A stretch of DNA of 64,000 nucleotides from Thiohalocapsa marina (GCF_008632335.1 NZ_VWXX01000001.1:62001-126000); one strand, 5' to 3'. Positions 1 through 10,999 are shown, counted from the stretch's first letter. Translations and numbers: made by a program. Notes: generated from the sequence alone by a model not told the origin.

Positions 1-150
1 ATCGAAGACCACCTGTACCAGCCCACCGCGGTCGCGCAGATCCACGAAGATGACGCCGCCGTGGTCGCGCCGGCGGTGGACCCAGCCGCAAAGCCGGACC
101 TCCTGGTCGATGAGACTGCTGTCGAGCTCGCCGCAATAGTGACTGCGCAT
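1..150 (-). CDS. aspS: Aspartyl-tRNA synthetase, N-terminal fragment (runs off left edge)
   Basis: The first 50 codons of a class II aspartyl-tRNA synthetase are visible; the rest lies beyond the left edge. The protein begins MRSHYCGEL and continues with [20 protein letters not shown], the hallmark of the N-terminal OB-fold anticodon-binding domain of bacterial AspRS. The enzyme charges tRNA-Asp with aspartate in the cytoplasm. It lies about 100 bases downstream of the FmdB-type zinc-ribbon gene on the same strand, an order common in Gammaproteobacteria, so the two are probably co-transcribed. The start is the ATG at 148-150. The family call is secure; the discriminating versus non-discriminating type cannot be judged from this fragment. 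Confidence 0.93.
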   Translation of the reverse strand, partial: MRSHYCGELDSSLIDQEVRLCGWVHRRRDHGGVIFVDLRDRGGLVQVVFD

Positions 151-252
151 GCCGTTCGATCCCGTAAGAGTGGAGCCGTCCGGGCGCCGTGAGCGGCGCC
201 CGAAAAAACCCCGCACCATACCGCCGGTCGCGGCCTTGCGCAAGCGATGGCG

Positions 253-621
253 CTAGGCGGCGGCCTTCGGGGAGCCTGAAGCGGCGCCCTTGCCGGCCGC
301 TGTACCGGTGTCCTTGGCGGGTTTGGTGGCTGATTTGGCGGCCGGCTCGGCAGCGGCCTTGTCTGCCGGCTTGTCCGCCTTGCCGGCGGCATCGCCGGAT
401 GGGGCCTTGTCGCCGGCATCATGCAGGTTCTTCTTGCCGTCCTTCTTGAAGTCGGTCTCGTACCAGCCGCCGCCCTTCAGCCGGAAGGCCGCGGCGGTCA
501 GCTGTTTCTTCAGGGCCTCGGCCCCGCAGGCGGGACATTCGGTCAGGGGCGGATCGCTGATCTTCTGCAGCGCATCCAGCTCGTGGCCGCACTCTTCACA
601 ACGATAGGCGTAGATCGGCAT
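253..621 (-). CDS. FmdB-type zinc-ribbon protein
   Basis: A 122-residue protein of the FmdB/CxxC_CxxC_SSSS family. The N-terminus MPIYAYRCEECGHELDALQ carries the first CxxC (C8, C11) and TECPACG the second (C29, C32), which should bind one zinc. The typical GGGWYETDFK sequence follows. The last ~55 residues are a low-complexity Lys/Ala/Pro/Asp tail, probably disordered. The upstream in-frame start at 657 is rejected because the family begins at MPIYAY. The gene precedes aspS on the same strand. The biochemical role of the family is poorly defined; the regulator label comes from the formamidase operon of Methylophilus. Confidence 0.85.
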   Translation of the reverse strand: MPIYAYRCEECGHELDALQKISDPPLTECPACGAEALKKQLTAAAFRLKGGGWYETDFKKDGKKNLHDAGDKAPSGDAAGKADKPADKAAAEPAAKSATKPAKDTGTAAGKGAASGSPKAAA

Positions 622-731
622 CGGGAGGTTTCCTCGCGTCATCATCCATAGAAGCAACCCGCGGATTGTAGGGTTGAACCGCCCGGATTCAAGTGGTCCG
701 ACGCGAATTCCGCGAGTCCGAGTTCAGCGGG

Positions 732-737
732 TATACT
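732..737 (+). promoter_or_regulatory. Possible -10 element for the SDR gene
   Basis: TATACT lies 38 bases before the ATG at 775, in the gap between the divergent fmdB-type and SDR genes. No convincing -35 box is seen at the right spacing, so this is a weak call based on the -10 hexamer alone. Confidence 0.3.
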
Positions 738-774
738 TTAATCGTTGTTTACAGATCTTCCCGACGACGCGCCC

Positions 775-1626
775 ATGCCTGACACCGTTCGCAGCATCCT
801 CATCACCGGCTGTTCCAGCGGCATCGGCCTTGCCTGTGCCCGGGGCCTGCGGGCCCGGGGCTGGCAGGTGATCGCGTCGGCGCGGCGAGCGGAGGACGTG
901 GCGCGCCTGCGCGATGCCGGACTGACCGCCGTGCGCCTGGACCTGGACGACCCCGACAGCATCGCCGACGGGCTTGCGCAGACCCTGGCGCTGACCGGCG
1001 GACGGCTGGATGCCCTGTTCAACAATGGCGCCTACGGCCAGCCCGGTGCGGTGGAGGACCTGACGCGGGAGGTGCTGCGGGCCCAGTTCGAGACCAACCT
1101 GTTCGGCTGGCATGACCTGACCCGGCGGGTGATCCCGTTGATGCGCGCCCAGGGCCATGGCCGCATCGTGCAGAACAGCTCAGTGCTGGGTCTGGTCGCC
1201 CTGCCCCTGCGCGGTGCCTATGTGGCAAGCAAGTTCGCCCTGGAGGGCCTCACCGACACCCTGCGTCTGGAACTGGCGGGCAGCGGAATCCATGTGGCGC
1301 TGATCGAGCCCGGCCCCATCCTGAGCCGCTTCCGCGAGAACGGCTATGCCGCCTATCGGCGCAACATCAACCGCGACGTCAGCGTGTTCCGGGAGACCTA
1401 CCGGCGGACGGAACAGCGCCTGACCCGTGAGGGTCCTGCCCAGCCCTTCACGTTGCCGCCGGAGGCGGTGCTGCGCAAACTGGTGCATGCCCTGGAGAGT
1501 CCGCGACCCAGGCCGCGTTATTACGTGACCTTTCCGACCTATCTGCTGGGCATTACGCGCCGGCTGCTGTCTACCCGGGCGCTGGACCGGATGATGCGAC
1601 GGATCTCGCGAGGCGGGGCCGGATAA
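775..1626 (+). CDS. Short-chain dehydrogenase/reductase (SDR)
   Basis: A 283-residue classical SDR oxidoreductase. The nucleotide-binding motif TGCSSGIG sits at residues 11-18. The structural NNAG motif appears as NNGAYG near residue 83. The catalytic Ser is in NSSVLG (~135) and the YxxxK motif is YVASK (Y149, K153). It should therefore be catalytically competent with NAD(P)H. The substrate cannot be told from sequence; close relatives are annotated as generic SDRs. The ATG at 775 places the Rossmann motif at the usual distance from the N-terminus and is preferred over the TTG at 745. It is divergent from fmdB and convergent with gshA (6 bases apart). Confidence 0.85.
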   Translation: MPDTVRSILITGCSSGIGLACARGLRARGWQVIASARRAEDVARLRDAGLTAVRLDLDDPDSIADGLAQTLALTGGRLDALFNNGAYGQPGAVEDLTREVLRAQFETNLFGWHDLTRRVIPLMRAQGHGRIVQNSSVLGLVALPLRGAYVASKFALEGLTDTLRLELAGSGIHVALIEPGPILSRFRENGYAAYRRNINRDVSVFRETYRRTEQRLTREGPAQPFTLPPEAVLRKLVHALESPRPRPRYYVTFPTYLLGITRRLLSTRALDRMMRRISRGGAG

Positions 1627-1632
1627 GGCGAC

Positions 1633-3285
1633 TCAAAGCGGGAACGGCGACGCCAGCTCCAGCGGGTGCGCCTCGCTTTGGGCGAAGTAGGTCTCCATGA
1701 AGGTGTCGAAGTCCATGTCGTCCGCCGCCTCGATGGTGCGTTGGCGGTCGAACGAGGCCGCCGCGAGCCCGCGCAGCCAGGCCTCGTGTTCGGGGTCCAG
1801 CGGGGTGGCGCGAAAATGCTCGCGATGGCCCTCGGTCAGGCGGCGGGTGAATTGCGCAAAGCCCTCGCCTGAAGCACGCATCTCCGCCAGCATGCGGGCG
1901 GAGGGTGTCGCGTCCGGCTCCAGGATCTTGTGGCGCTGGGCGCGCAGGCTGGCGCCGTGGGGGCCGTCGGCGCCGCCGTCCAGCAGCTCCGCCACCGCCT
2001 GCATGGCGTCCAGGGTCTCCAGCGCCCAGGCATCCAGGGCGATCTCGCCCTCGGGGCGGCCGAGCCGCAGTCCGGGTTCCCGGCCGCGATGCGCGGCCAG
2101 CAGGTGGTTGGCGTCGATCAGGCGGCGCTCGCGGGCATCGATGCGCGGGCTGTCCAGCAGCAGGGCGTGCAGCATGAACACGCTGAGGAAGCGCATCTGC
2201 GGCTCGTCGATGCCCAGTGGCTCGAACGGATTCACATCCACCGAGCGCAGTTCCACGTAGCGCACACCCCGCCGCCGCAGGGCCAGGGTCGGACGCTCCA
2301 TCCAGTCGGTGAGCTGTTTCGGCCGCACGGTGCTGTAGTACTCGTTCTCGATCTGCAGCACGTGGTCGTTGAGTTGCTGCCAGCGCCCGTCACGCTTGAT
2401 GCCGATGCCCTCGTAGCGCGGGCAGGGCGTCTCGATGGCCCAGGTCAGGCTGCGCACATAGGCATCGAGGCTGTCGTAGCACGCCTTCATGCCGGTGCCC
2501 TCCTCCTGGCGATTCTGATAGCCGATGTCGCCCATGCGCAACGAGGTGGCGTACGGGTAGTACAGCGTGCTGTCATCGAAGACCTGCAGATCGTTCTCGG
2601 TCCCCTGCACGAAGCAGCGGCACACCGCCGGCGAGGCACCGAACAGGTAAGGCACCAGCCAGCCGAGGCGCTGCAGGTTGCGCACCATGCCCATGTAAGC
2701 CTCGGAGCGGAACGCCATGGCGTCGCTGGCGTTGCCCTCGGTCTGCTGATACAGGGGCCAGAAGTCTTCGGCGACGGAGAAGTTGAAATGCACGCCAGCG
2801 ATGATCTGCATGGTGCGCCCGTAGCGGTTGCTGAGGCCGCGGCGATAGACGGTCTTCATCTGCGCGGCGTTGGAGTCACCGTAACGGGCCAGCGGGATGC
2901 GGGCGTCGTCGTCCAGCGCGTCTCCAGGCGCATCGCCCAAGGCACAGGGCATGCTCGCAGCCCACAGCCGCTCATCACCGAGATGGCGATAGACGAACAG
3001 GTGCAGGTCGTGCAGGAATGCCAGCACATGTGCCGGCGAGGACAGGGCCGGCGTCACCAGCTCGAGCAGGGCCTCGGAGAAGTCCGTGGTGATGTGCGGA
3101 TGTGCCAGGGCGGAGCCCAACGCCATCGGATGCGGCGTCAGCGCCACGGTGCCGTCGGCGTTGATGCGCAGGGCCTCCTTTTCCAGCCCGATGAGGTTGC
3201 GCGTCAGCAACGCACGCAACTCGGGGTGGCTCACGGCCTGCAAACGCCGCCGCGGCACACTGCCGGCGTGATCAGAAACAGACAT
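1633..3285 (-). CDS. gshA: Glutamate-cysteine ligase
   Basis: A 550-residue proteobacterial type glutamate-cysteine ligase, which makes gamma-glutamylcysteine from Glu, Cys and ATP, the first step of glutathione synthesis. Family signatures include GLEKEALRI near the N-terminus, TTDFSEALLELVTP and RYVELRSVDVNPFEP in the C-terminal half. Length is slightly above the 518 residues of the E. coli enzyme. The gene lies 27 bases downstream of prc on the same strand, so it may be co-transcribed with it. gshB is not in this window. Glutathione supply fits a sulfur- and redox-active organism with trxB also nearby. Confidence 0.95.
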   Translation of the reverse strand: MSVSDHAGSVPRRRLQAVSHPELRALLTRNLIGLEKEALRINADGTVALTPHPMALGSALAHPHITTDFSEALLELVTPALSSPAHVLAFLHDLHLFVYRHLGDERLWAASMPCALGDAPGDALDDDARIPLARYGDSNAAQMKTVYRRGLSNRYGRTMQIIAGVHFNFSVAEDFWPLYQQTEGNASDAMAFRSEAYMGMVRNLQRLGWLVPYLFGASPAVCRCFVQGTENDLQVFDDSTLYYPYATSLRMGDIGYQNRQEEGTGMKACYDSLDAYVRSLTWAIETPCPRYEGIGIKRDGRWQQLNDHVLQIENEYYSTVRPKQLTDWMERPTLALRRRGVRYVELRSVDVNPFEPLGIDEPQMRFLSVFMLHALLLDSPRIDARERRLIDANHLLAAHRGREPGLRLGRPEGEIALDAWALETLDAMQAVAELLDGGADGPHGASLRAQRHKILEPDATPSARMLAEMRASGEGFAQFTRRLTEGHREHFRATPLDPEHEAWLRGLAAASFDRQRTIEAADDMDFDTFMETYFAQSEAHPLELASPFPL

Positions 3286-3312
3286 GGTCGAACGTCGATC
3301 CGTCGTCAGGCA

Positions 3313-5433
3313 TCAGTTGCGCATGGCGGCGCGCGGGCGCTGGGCCGCGCCCTGCTCGATGATCACATCCGCCAGGATGCGGGCCGCCTCTTCCGCCTGA
3401 ATGCGGTCGATGATCTTTTGTTGTGCCTCCAGTGCGTCCTCGTCCACGTCCTCGGCGTCCTCGTCCACCGGCTCCACACCGCGGGTGCGCAGGAACTTGT
3501 CGCGCTCGTCCTTCAGGATACCGTCGCGGCGCTCGGATTCCGCCCGACGATCCGCCTCGCGCAGCGAGACCTGCTGCTCGTTGCTGATCTCGCTGAGCAG
3601 CCGTCCACGGGCGCTGAGCATACGGAACCCGTCGTCGGCGGCGGTACGCTCCGCCGAGCGCCGCCGCAACCAGTCGACATCCGCGCCCTGGTAGCGGGCA
3701 TAGCGCGCCGGCCGGATCTTGTTCCAGGGCAGTGCGTTCTCCAGCGAGCGCTCGCCGTGGTCGCCGGCGTCGAGGCCGAAGTCGAAGTAGATGTCCGGCT
3801 CCACGCCCTTGAGCTGGGTGCTGCCGCCGCTGACGCGGTAGAACTCCGCCATGGTCAGGCGCAGGCGGCCCAGGTCGCTGCTGTCGCCCGGTACGTAGCG
3901 GTCAAGGTCCACCAGTGTCTGCACCGTGCCCTTGCCGAAAGTGGGTTCGCCGATGATGACGCCGCGACCGTAGTCCTGGATGGCGCCGGCGAAGATCTCC
4001 GACGCCGAGGCACTGTTGCGATCCACCAGCACTGCCAGCGGGCCGCTGTAGACCAGGCCCGGGGCCGGATCGAGTTCGACCTCCACTTTGCCCAGGGCGT
4101 CCTTCACCTGAACCACGGGGCCCTCGTCGATGAACAGGCCGGTCAGGGACGTGGCCTCTGTCAGGGAGCCGCCGCCGTTGCCCCGCAGATCGATCACCAG
4201 ACCGTCGATGCCCTGGCGCTTCAGGTCCGCGATCAGCTTGCGCACATCCCGGGTGGTGCTGGTGAAGTTGCGGTTGCCCTCTGACTCGGCGCGGAAGTCG
4301 CGGTAGAAGGCGGGCAGCTCAATGACACCGATGCGCGCGACGGTGGTGCCCACCGGCACGTCGATGACCTCGGCGCTGGCGGCCTGGTCCTCCAGCTGGA
4401 TCTCGTTGCGCACCAGCTTCACCACCCGCGTACGGCCGGCGGAGCCTTCGGACTTGGGTAGCACCAGCAGCCGCACCACCGACCCCTTGGGACCGCGGAT
4501 CTTGTCCACCACGTCCTGCAGGCGCCAGCCGACCACGTCTTCCATCGGGCCGTCGAGGCCCTGAGCCACCCCGATGATCTTGTCGCCGGCGTGGACCTGA
4601 CCGGACTGGCGCGCGGGTCCGCCGGGGATGGTGCGCTGAATCACGGTGTACTCGGTATCTCCGCTCAGCACCGCGCCGATGCCCTCCAGTTTCAGCCGCA
4701 TGCTGATGTCGAAATTCTCCGAGGTGCTCGGCGACATATAGCTGGTATGGGGCTCCAGCGTGCGGGTGTAGGCGTTGACGAAGGTCTGGTAGACATCGTC
4801 CGCGGTCAGCTGGTGCACACGCCGGGCGATGCCCTCGTAGCGCTTGCGCAGCTGCTCGCGGATGTCCGCGTCGCGCTTGTCGGCGAGCTTCAGTACCAGA
4901 TAGTCGTACTTGACCCGCTTGCGCCAGATCTCGTCGAGCTCGCTGTCGGTCCTCGGCCAGGGGGCGTCCGCCCGGTCGAACTGGTAGGTCTCCGGCACGC
5001 TGAAATCGAAATCGCCCTCCAGCAGTTCCAGGGCATGCTCGATGCGGTTGTCCACGTGCACGCGATAGACGCGAAAGATATCGAAGGCGGTATCCAGCCG
5101 GCCCTTGGCGAGGTCGTCGTCCAGGCGGCTGGCGCCGCGGGTGAAGCGGGTGATGTCGCGTTCGAGGAAGAACGACCGATTGGCGTCCAGGTCCTCGAAG
5201 TAATTCATGATGGTCTCTTCGGCGAAGGCGTCGTCGAGCCGGAACGGACGGTAGTGGAATCGCTCCAGGACCTTGTTGATCACCAGGGTGGTCTTGGCCT
5301 GGCGATCGTTGGGGAAGAGATCCGACAGTCCGACCGTGCGCAATTCGGCGCTGGCGGGGGCGACGCCCAGGGCCGCCACAAGCGCGCCGATGGAGATCAC
5401 GCCGATGGACATCTGGATGATGCGTTTGATCAT
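3313..5433 (-). CDS. prc: Tail-specific periplasmic protease (C-terminal processing peptidase)
   Basis: A 706-residue Prc/Tsp protease. The N-terminus has a signal peptide ending near ALGVAPASAEL, so it acts in the periplasm. An N-terminal helical domain is followed by a PDZ domain (around GGPARQSGQVHAGDKIIGV) that binds C-terminal tails, then the S41 peptidase core. The Ser/Lys dyad is visible: SASASEIF (Ser at about residue 474) and EPTFGKGTVQ (Lys at about 499), 25 residues apart as in E. coli Prc (S430/K455). The C-terminal DUF3340-like region is charged and ends with a Gln/Arg-rich stretch. It degrades SsrA-tagged and envelope proteins and processes PBP3 in E. coli. Confidence 0.94.
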   Translation of the reverse strand: MIKRIIQMSIGVISIGALVAALGVAPASAELRTVGLSDLFPNDRQAKTTLVINKVLERFHYRPFRLDDAFAEETIMNYFEDLDANRSFFLERDITRFTRGASRLDDDLAKGRLDTAFDIFRVYRVHVDNRIEHALELLEGDFDFSVPETYQFDRADAPWPRTDSELDEIWRKRVKYDYLVLKLADKRDADIREQLRKRYEGIARRVHQLTADDVYQTFVNAYTRTLEPHTSYMSPSTSENFDISMRLKLEGIGAVLSGDTEYTVIQRTIPGGPARQSGQVHAGDKIIGVAQGLDGPMEDVVGWRLQDVVDKIRGPKGSVVRLLVLPKSEGSAGRTRVVKLVRNEIQLEDQAASAEVIDVPVGTTVARIGVIELPAFYRDFRAESEGNRNFTSTTRDVRKLIADLKRQGIDGLVIDLRGNGGGSLTEATSLTGLFIDEGPVVQVKDALGKVEVELDPAPGLVYSGPLAVLVDRNSASASEIFAGAIQDYGRGVIIGEPTFGKGTVQTLVDLDRYVPGDSSDLGRLRLTMAEFYRVSGGSTQLKGVEPDIYFDFGLDAGDHGERSLENALPWNKIRPARYARYQGADVDWLRRRSAERTAADDGFRMLSARGRLLSEISNEQQVSLREADRRAESERRDGILKDERDKFLRTRGVEPVDEDAEDVDEDALEAQQKIIDRIQAEEAARILADVIIEQGAAQRPRAAMRN

Positions 5434-5507
5434 AACTTACCTACAGCTGCTGGTTCACGGCGGACATCGGCCCGAATAGGCGACAATAATGCTGTCCGGC
5501 CGCAAGT

Positions 5508-6416
5508 TCAACGCGAACGGCCCGGATCGAGCCAGATCAGCGACGCCATGCGTCCGGTGGATCCGTCGCGCCGGTATGAGTAGAACCGCGCCGGGTCGCT
5601 CAGGGTGCAATACCGGCCGCCGCTGACCCGCTGCACACCCATCGATGTCAGACGCTGGCGCGCAAGGGTGTAAAGATCCGCCAGGTAACGTCCCTGCCCG
5701 GTCGGCCTGAACGCCCGGCTCGCCGCGTCCGCGGCGTCACAAAATTGTTCCCGGACCTCCGCACCGACCTCGAAGGCTGAGGGTCCGATGGCCGGTCCGA
5801 GCCAGGCCAGGAGTTGAGTCGGGCGCGGGTCGCCGATGGCCAGCATCCGCTGCACCGCGGCCTCGATCACGCCGGCAAGCAGCCCGCGCCAGCCCGCATG
5901 TACCGCTCCAACCCGTGTGCCGGCCTGGTCACACAACAGCAGCGGCAGGCAGTCGGCGGTCAGCACGGCACACACCAGGTGCGGACGACGGCTGACGACG
6001 GCATCGGCGCGGGGGCCGGCGGAGGCGAACGGTGCCGCATCGTCGCCGATGTCCGCTAGGCTGTCGGTTCCGTTGCCGTTCTCGTCCGGGCAATGCACGT
6101 CACAGCCATGCACCTGGGTCAGCCAGACAGGCTCGGCCGGCAACGCCAGGGCGCGGCGCAGACGTTGCCGGTTGACGGCCACGCAGGCCGGATCATCGTT
6201 CACATGGTCGGCCAGGTTCAGGCCGGCATGGGCACCATGGCTGACACCGCCATGGCGCGTGGTGGTGAATGCCCGCACCTGTGGCGGCGCCGGCCAGTCC
6301 GGCCGGATCAGACTGCGAACCAGTGTCGCTTGCTGATCCGCCCGCATGTTAGACCCCGGCTGGGTCCCCGGATCGGTACAGGCGTCGGCGTCGGTCCACG
6401 GGTCATGTGACACCAT
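5508..6416 (-). CDS. pgeF: Purine nucleoside phosphorylase YfiH (laccase-domain protein)
   Basis: A 302-residue member of the YfiH/multicopper-polyphenol-oxidase family, known to act as a purine nucleoside phosphorylase/adenosine deaminase and linked in E. coli to peptidoglycan editing. Conserved motifs include TTRHGGVS, LTQVHG, ADAVVS, LTADCLPLLLCD, GAVHAGWRGL and WLGPAIGPSAFEVG; the metal-binding His and Cys residues of the family are in the VHG, DCLP and HAGWRG motifs. The start at 6416 overlaps the 3' end of rluD and has a GGAG at short spacing. An internal ATG at 6347 would give 279 residues and a family-typical N-terminus. The start is thus uncertain. Confidence 0.9.
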   Translation of the reverse strand: MVSHDPWTDADACTDPGTQPGSNMRADQQATLVRSLIRPDWPAPPQVRAFTTTRHGGVSHGAHAGLNLADHVNDDPACVAVNRQRLRRALALPAEPVWLTQVHGCDVHCPDENGNGTDSLADIGDDAAPFASAGPRADAVVSRRPHLVCAVLTADCLPLLLCDQAGTRVGAVHAGWRGLLAGVIEAAVQRMLAIGDPRPTQLLAWLGPAIGPSAFEVGAEVREQFCDAADAASRAFRPTGQGRYLADLYTLARQRLTSMGVQRVSGGRYCTLSDPARFYSYRRDGSTGRMASLIWLDPGRSR

Positions 6417-7383
6417 CGGACTCCAATTGTTGCAGCAGCCGCGCGAAATCCTCGGCCAGCGGGCATTCCCAGCTCATGGGCCGTCCATCTTCCGGATGCT
6501 GCAGGCCGAGGCGGATGGCATGCAGCGCCTGACGCGGAAAGTCCCGCAGGGCCACGGTCATTGCGGCAGAGGCGCCGCGCGGGGGCCTGAAGCGGCCGCC
6601 ATACAGCGGGTCGCCGACGAGGGGGTGGCGCAGGTGCGCCATGTGCACGCGGATCTGATGGGTGCGGCCGGTTTGCAGTCGGACCGCCAGCAGGGTGTGG
6701 CCGGGGTAGCGCTGCAGGACCTGGTACTCGGTCACCGCCGGGCGCCCGTCGGCGACCACCGCCATGCTGGTGCGGCGTGTCGGGTGGCGTCCGATGGGGG
6801 CCTCCACGCGACCGCCGCTCACCAGCTCACCCACCACCAACGCGCGATATTCGCGTTTGACGGTGCGCGCCTGCAGCTGTTCGGTCAGGGACTTGTGCGC
6901 ACGCAGGGTCTTCGCCACCACCAGCAGTCCGCTGGTGTCCTTGTCCAGCCGATGCACGATGCCGCAGCGGGGCAGCCGCGCCAGCGATGGATCGCGGTAC
7001 AGCAGCCCGTTCTGCAGGGTGCCCTGCCAGTTTCCGGCCGCCGGATGCACCACCAGCCCGGCGGGCTTGTCGATCACCAGCAGATGGGCGTCCTCGAACA
7101 CCACGGACAGTGGCACCGGTTCCGGCAGGCACCGGGCCGTTGCCTCGATGTGGGCACGGATGCGCACCTGTTCGCCCCCGTGCACCCGCTGGCGCGGACG
7201 CACCCGCTGGCCGTCCAGCGTGGCGGCGCCGTCCTCGATCCAGCCCTGGATCCGGGCGCGAGAGAACTCCGGCAGCCGTGCCGACAACGCCTGGTCCAGA
7301 CGCCGACCCGCGTCCGCGCTGTCCAGGGTGAGGTCCCGGCATACATCGGTGTCGATGCCGTCGTCGTCGAAAAGGGTGGCCAT
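6403..7383 (-). CDS. rluD: 23S rRNA pseudouridine synthase RluD
   Basis: A 326-residue pseudouridine synthase with an N-terminal S4 RNA-binding domain (SRARIQGWIEDGAATLDG) and the RluA-family catalytic motif HRLDKDTSGLLVVAK, in which the Asp is the nucleophile. The C-terminal GRTHQIRVHMAHL and GDPLYGG motifs are intact. It should modify helix 69 of 23S rRNA (positions 1911/1915/1917 in E. coli). It overlaps pgeF by 14 bases and is divergent from bamD. The order pgeF-rluD / bamD is conserved across Gammaproteobacteria, which supports RluD over RluA or RluC. Confidence 0.94.
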   Translation of the reverse strand: MATLFDDDGIDTDVCRDLTLDSADAGRRLDQALSARLPEFSRARIQGWIEDGAATLDGQRVRPRQRVHGGEQVRIRAHIEATARCLPEPVPLSVVFEDAHLLVIDKPAGLVVHPAAGNWQGTLQNGLLYRDPSLARLPRCGIVHRLDKDTSGLLVVAKTLRAHKSLTEQLQARTVKREYRALVVGELVSGGRVEAPIGRHPTRRTSMAVVADGRPAVTEYQVLQRYPGHTLLAVRLQTGRTHQIRVHMAHLRHPLVGDPLYGGRFRPPRGASAAMTVALRDFPRQALHAIRLGLQHPEDGRPMSWECPLAEDFARLLQQLESDGVT

Positions 7384-7402
7384 GTCGTAGCGCGAGTTCC
7401 GC

Positions 7403-7408
7403 TATACT
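7403..7408 (+). promoter_or_regulatory. Possible -10 element for bamD
   Basis: TATACT lies 33 bases before the GTG start of bamD in the 58-base rluD/bamD divergent gap. A good -35 box is not seen. Essential bamD needs a promoter here because the upstream gene is divergent. Confidence 0.4.
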
Positions 7409-7441
7409 GCCGGACAGGTTTCCGGGCAAGCGGGCGTATCC

Positions 7442-8275
7442 GTGTTTCGTGCAGTCATATCTTTTCTGGTACCCGTTCTGATCATGGCCATCGCCCTGAG
7501 TGGCTGCGGCATCCTCGGCAAGGAGTTCGACGAGACCGAGGGATGGTCTGCGAGCGAGATCTACAACAAGGCCGCCCGGGAGATGGACAGCGCCAACTAC
7601 AAGCGCGCCATCGAGCTGTACCGCAAGCTCGAGACCCGCTACCCGTTTGGCCGCTACGCCATGCAGGGACAGCTCGACATCGCCTACGCCTACTACAAGT
7701 CGGATGAGCCCGAACAGGCGATTGCCGCCGCCGATCGCTTCATCAAGCTATATCCGCAGAATCCGTTCGTCGATTATGCCTACTACATGAAGGGCATCGT
7801 CAACTACAACCGCAGCGTCGGCTTCATCGATCGTTTCATCCCGACCGATGCATCGCAGCGCGACCCGGGATCGGCGCTGGATGCCTTTCAGGACTTCAAC
7901 GAACTGGTGCGGCGCTTCCCGGACAGCAAGTACGCCGCCGACGCGCGCCAGCGCATGCTCTATCTGCGCAGCAACCTCGCCAAGAACGAGGTCCATGTGG
8001 CCCGCTACTACATGAAGCGCGGTGCCTACGTGGCCGCCGCCAACCGCGCCCAGTACGTCATCGAGCGGTTCCAGCGCACCTCTGCGGTGGAGGATGCGCT
8101 GGAGATCCTGATCCAGGCCTACGACGCCCTGGGCGAGGAGCGCCTGGCGGCCGACGCCCGCCGCGTACTCGACCTCAACCGTCAGGCCGGCCGCTTCATC
8201 GACGACGAGCCGGCGCCGGACGAGATCAGCCTCGGGCGCAAGATCTGGGATTATCTGTCGCTGGACGAGAACTGA
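7442..8275 (+). CDS. bamD: Outer membrane assembly lipoprotein BamD
   Basis: A 277-residue lipoprotein of the BamD/ComL family. The signal peptide ends in LSGCG, a lipobox, so the mature protein starts at Cys ~22 and should be anchored to the inner leaflet of the outer membrane. Five TPR-like helical repeats follow, with family motifs such as YRKLETRYPFGRYAMQGQLD and NPFVDYAYYMKG. BamD is an essential part of the BAM machine that inserts beta-barrel proteins. The start codon is GTG at 7442. Length is somewhat above the 245 residues of E. coli, the excess lying at the C-terminus. Confidence 0.94.
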   Translation: MFRAVISFLVPVLIMAIALSGCGILGKEFDETEGWSASEIYNKAAREMDSANYKRAIELYRKLETRYPFGRYAMQGQLDIAYAYYKSDEPEQAIAAADRFIKLYPQNPFVDYAYYMKGIVNYNRSVGFIDRFIPTDASQRDPGSALDAFQDFNELVRRFPDSKYAADARQRMLYLRSNLAKNEVHVARYYMKRGAYVAAANRAQYVIERFQRTSAVEDALEILIQAYDALGEERLAADARRVLDLNRQAGRFIDDEPAPDEISLGRKIWDYLSLDEN

Positions 8276-8430
8276 CGTCTCGCCATCGACAACCAGCTTT
8301 CGGCCCAGGGCCGCCGTCCGGGCCAACATCCGGGGCGCCATCCGGGCCGGGACATGCAGCACCTTGCTCGGACAGGGGGGCAACGAAGGCGACTCGGTTG
8401 CCCGCCCCGGTGTTCGCCCGGGGCGCCGAG

Positions 8431-8817
<387 letters not shown>

Positions 8818-8819
8818 TC

Positions 8820-8825
8820 AGTATA
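8820..8825 (-). promoter_or_regulatory. Possible -10 element for glnB
   Basis: On the minus strand TATACT lies about 50 bases before the glnB ATG, with TTGGGT at 8842-8847 as a weak -35 at 16-base spacing. A sigma-54 site was considered for this region but the spacing does not fit. Confidence 0.4.
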
Positions 8826-8892
8826 TACGCATTTCGACGACACCCAACCGGCGAAGCCAAGCAAGACGACGGATCTGTTCAGGCGGGTGTGC

Positions 8893-9765
8893 TCAAACTC
8901 CGAGCAGTGCGGCCACGCGGGCGCCCATCTCCGCCGGCGAGCGCACGGTGGCAACCCCCGCCGACTCAAGCGCCTGATACTTGCCCTCGGCAGTGCCCGC
9001 GCCGCCGGTGACGATGGCGCCCGCATGCCCCATGCGCTTGCCCGGCGGGGCCGTCACGCCGGCGATATAGGCCACCACGGGCTTGGTCCCGTGGTCGCGG
9101 ATATAGGCCGCGGCGGCCTCCTCGGCGCTGCCGCCGATCTCCCCAACCATCAGGATCGCCTCGGTGCGGGGGTCCGCCTCGAACAGCCGCAGACAGTCGA
9201 CGAAGTCCAGACCCTGGATGGGATCGCCGCCGATGCCGATGCAGGTACTCTGGCCCAGGCCATCGACGCTGGTCTGGAACACGGCCTCGTAGGTCAGGGT
9301 GCCGGAGCGCGAGACGATCCCCACCCGACCCGGTTGGTGGATGGCGCCGGGCATGATGCCGATCTTGCAGGCGCCGGGGGTGATGATGCCGGGGCAGTTC
9401 GGGCCGATCAGCACGGTGTCGCGACCAGCCAGGGCGGCCTTGACCCGCAGCATGTCGAGCACCGGGATGCCTTCGGTGATGCAGACGATCACCTCGATGC
9501 CGGCGTCCGCGGCCTCCAGGATGGCGTCCGCGGCGAAGGCCGCCGGCACATAGATCATGCTGGCATTGGCGCCCGCCTCGTGCACCGCGTCATGCACGGT
9601 GTCGAACACCGGCAAGCCCAGATGCGACTGCCCGCCCTTGCCAGGCGTCACGCCGCCGACCATGCGCGTGCCGTAGGCTATTGCCTGCTCGCTGTGAAAG
9701 GTGCCCTGCCGGCCGGTAAAGCCCTGGCAGATCACCCGCGTGTCATTGTCGACCAAGACGCCCAT
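8893..9765 (-). CDS. sucD: Succinate-CoA ligase (ADP-forming), alpha subunit
   Basis: A 290-residue succinyl-CoA synthetase alpha chain. The N-terminus [18 protein letters not shown] starts the CoA-binding Rossmann domain, [11 protein letters not shown] and SRSGTLTYE are family signatures, and the phosphorylated active-site His lies in [18 protein letters not shown]. With SucC it converts succinyl-CoA plus ADP and phosphate to succinate plus ATP in the TCA cycle. The start at 9765 is chosen over 9855, which would lie inside sucC. It lies 46 bases after sucC, as a two-gene operon, without the sucAB genes seen in E. coli. Confidence 0.95.
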   Translation of the reverse strand: MGVLVDNDTRVICQGFTGRQGTFHSEQAIAYGTRMVGGVTPGKGGQSHLGLPVFDTVHDAVHEAGANASMIYVPAAFAADAILEAADAGIEVIVCITEGIPVLDMLRVKAALAGRDTVLIGPNCPGIITPGACKIGIMPGAIHQPGRVGIVSRSGTLTYEAVFQTSVDGLGQSTCIGIGGDPIQGLDFVDCLRLFEADPRTEAILMVGEIGGSAEEAAAAYIRDHGTKPVVAYIAGVTAPPGKRMGHAGAIVTGGAGTAEGKYQALESAGVATVRSPAEMGARVAALLGV

Positions 9766-9811
9766 GGCGCACTCCTGTCTGATGTGCTCAGTCGATGGCC
9801 CGGGTACGCCG

Positions 9812-10999
<1,188 letters not shown>

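Noticed and set aside
1930-4284. 784-residue plus-strand frame across gshA and prc
   Set aside because: Antisense to two clear enzymes; no domain or plausible start signal.
8826-8875. Sigma-54 promoter for glnB
   Set aside because: TGGC and TTGG elements exist but are one base too far apart and lack the GC of the -12 box.
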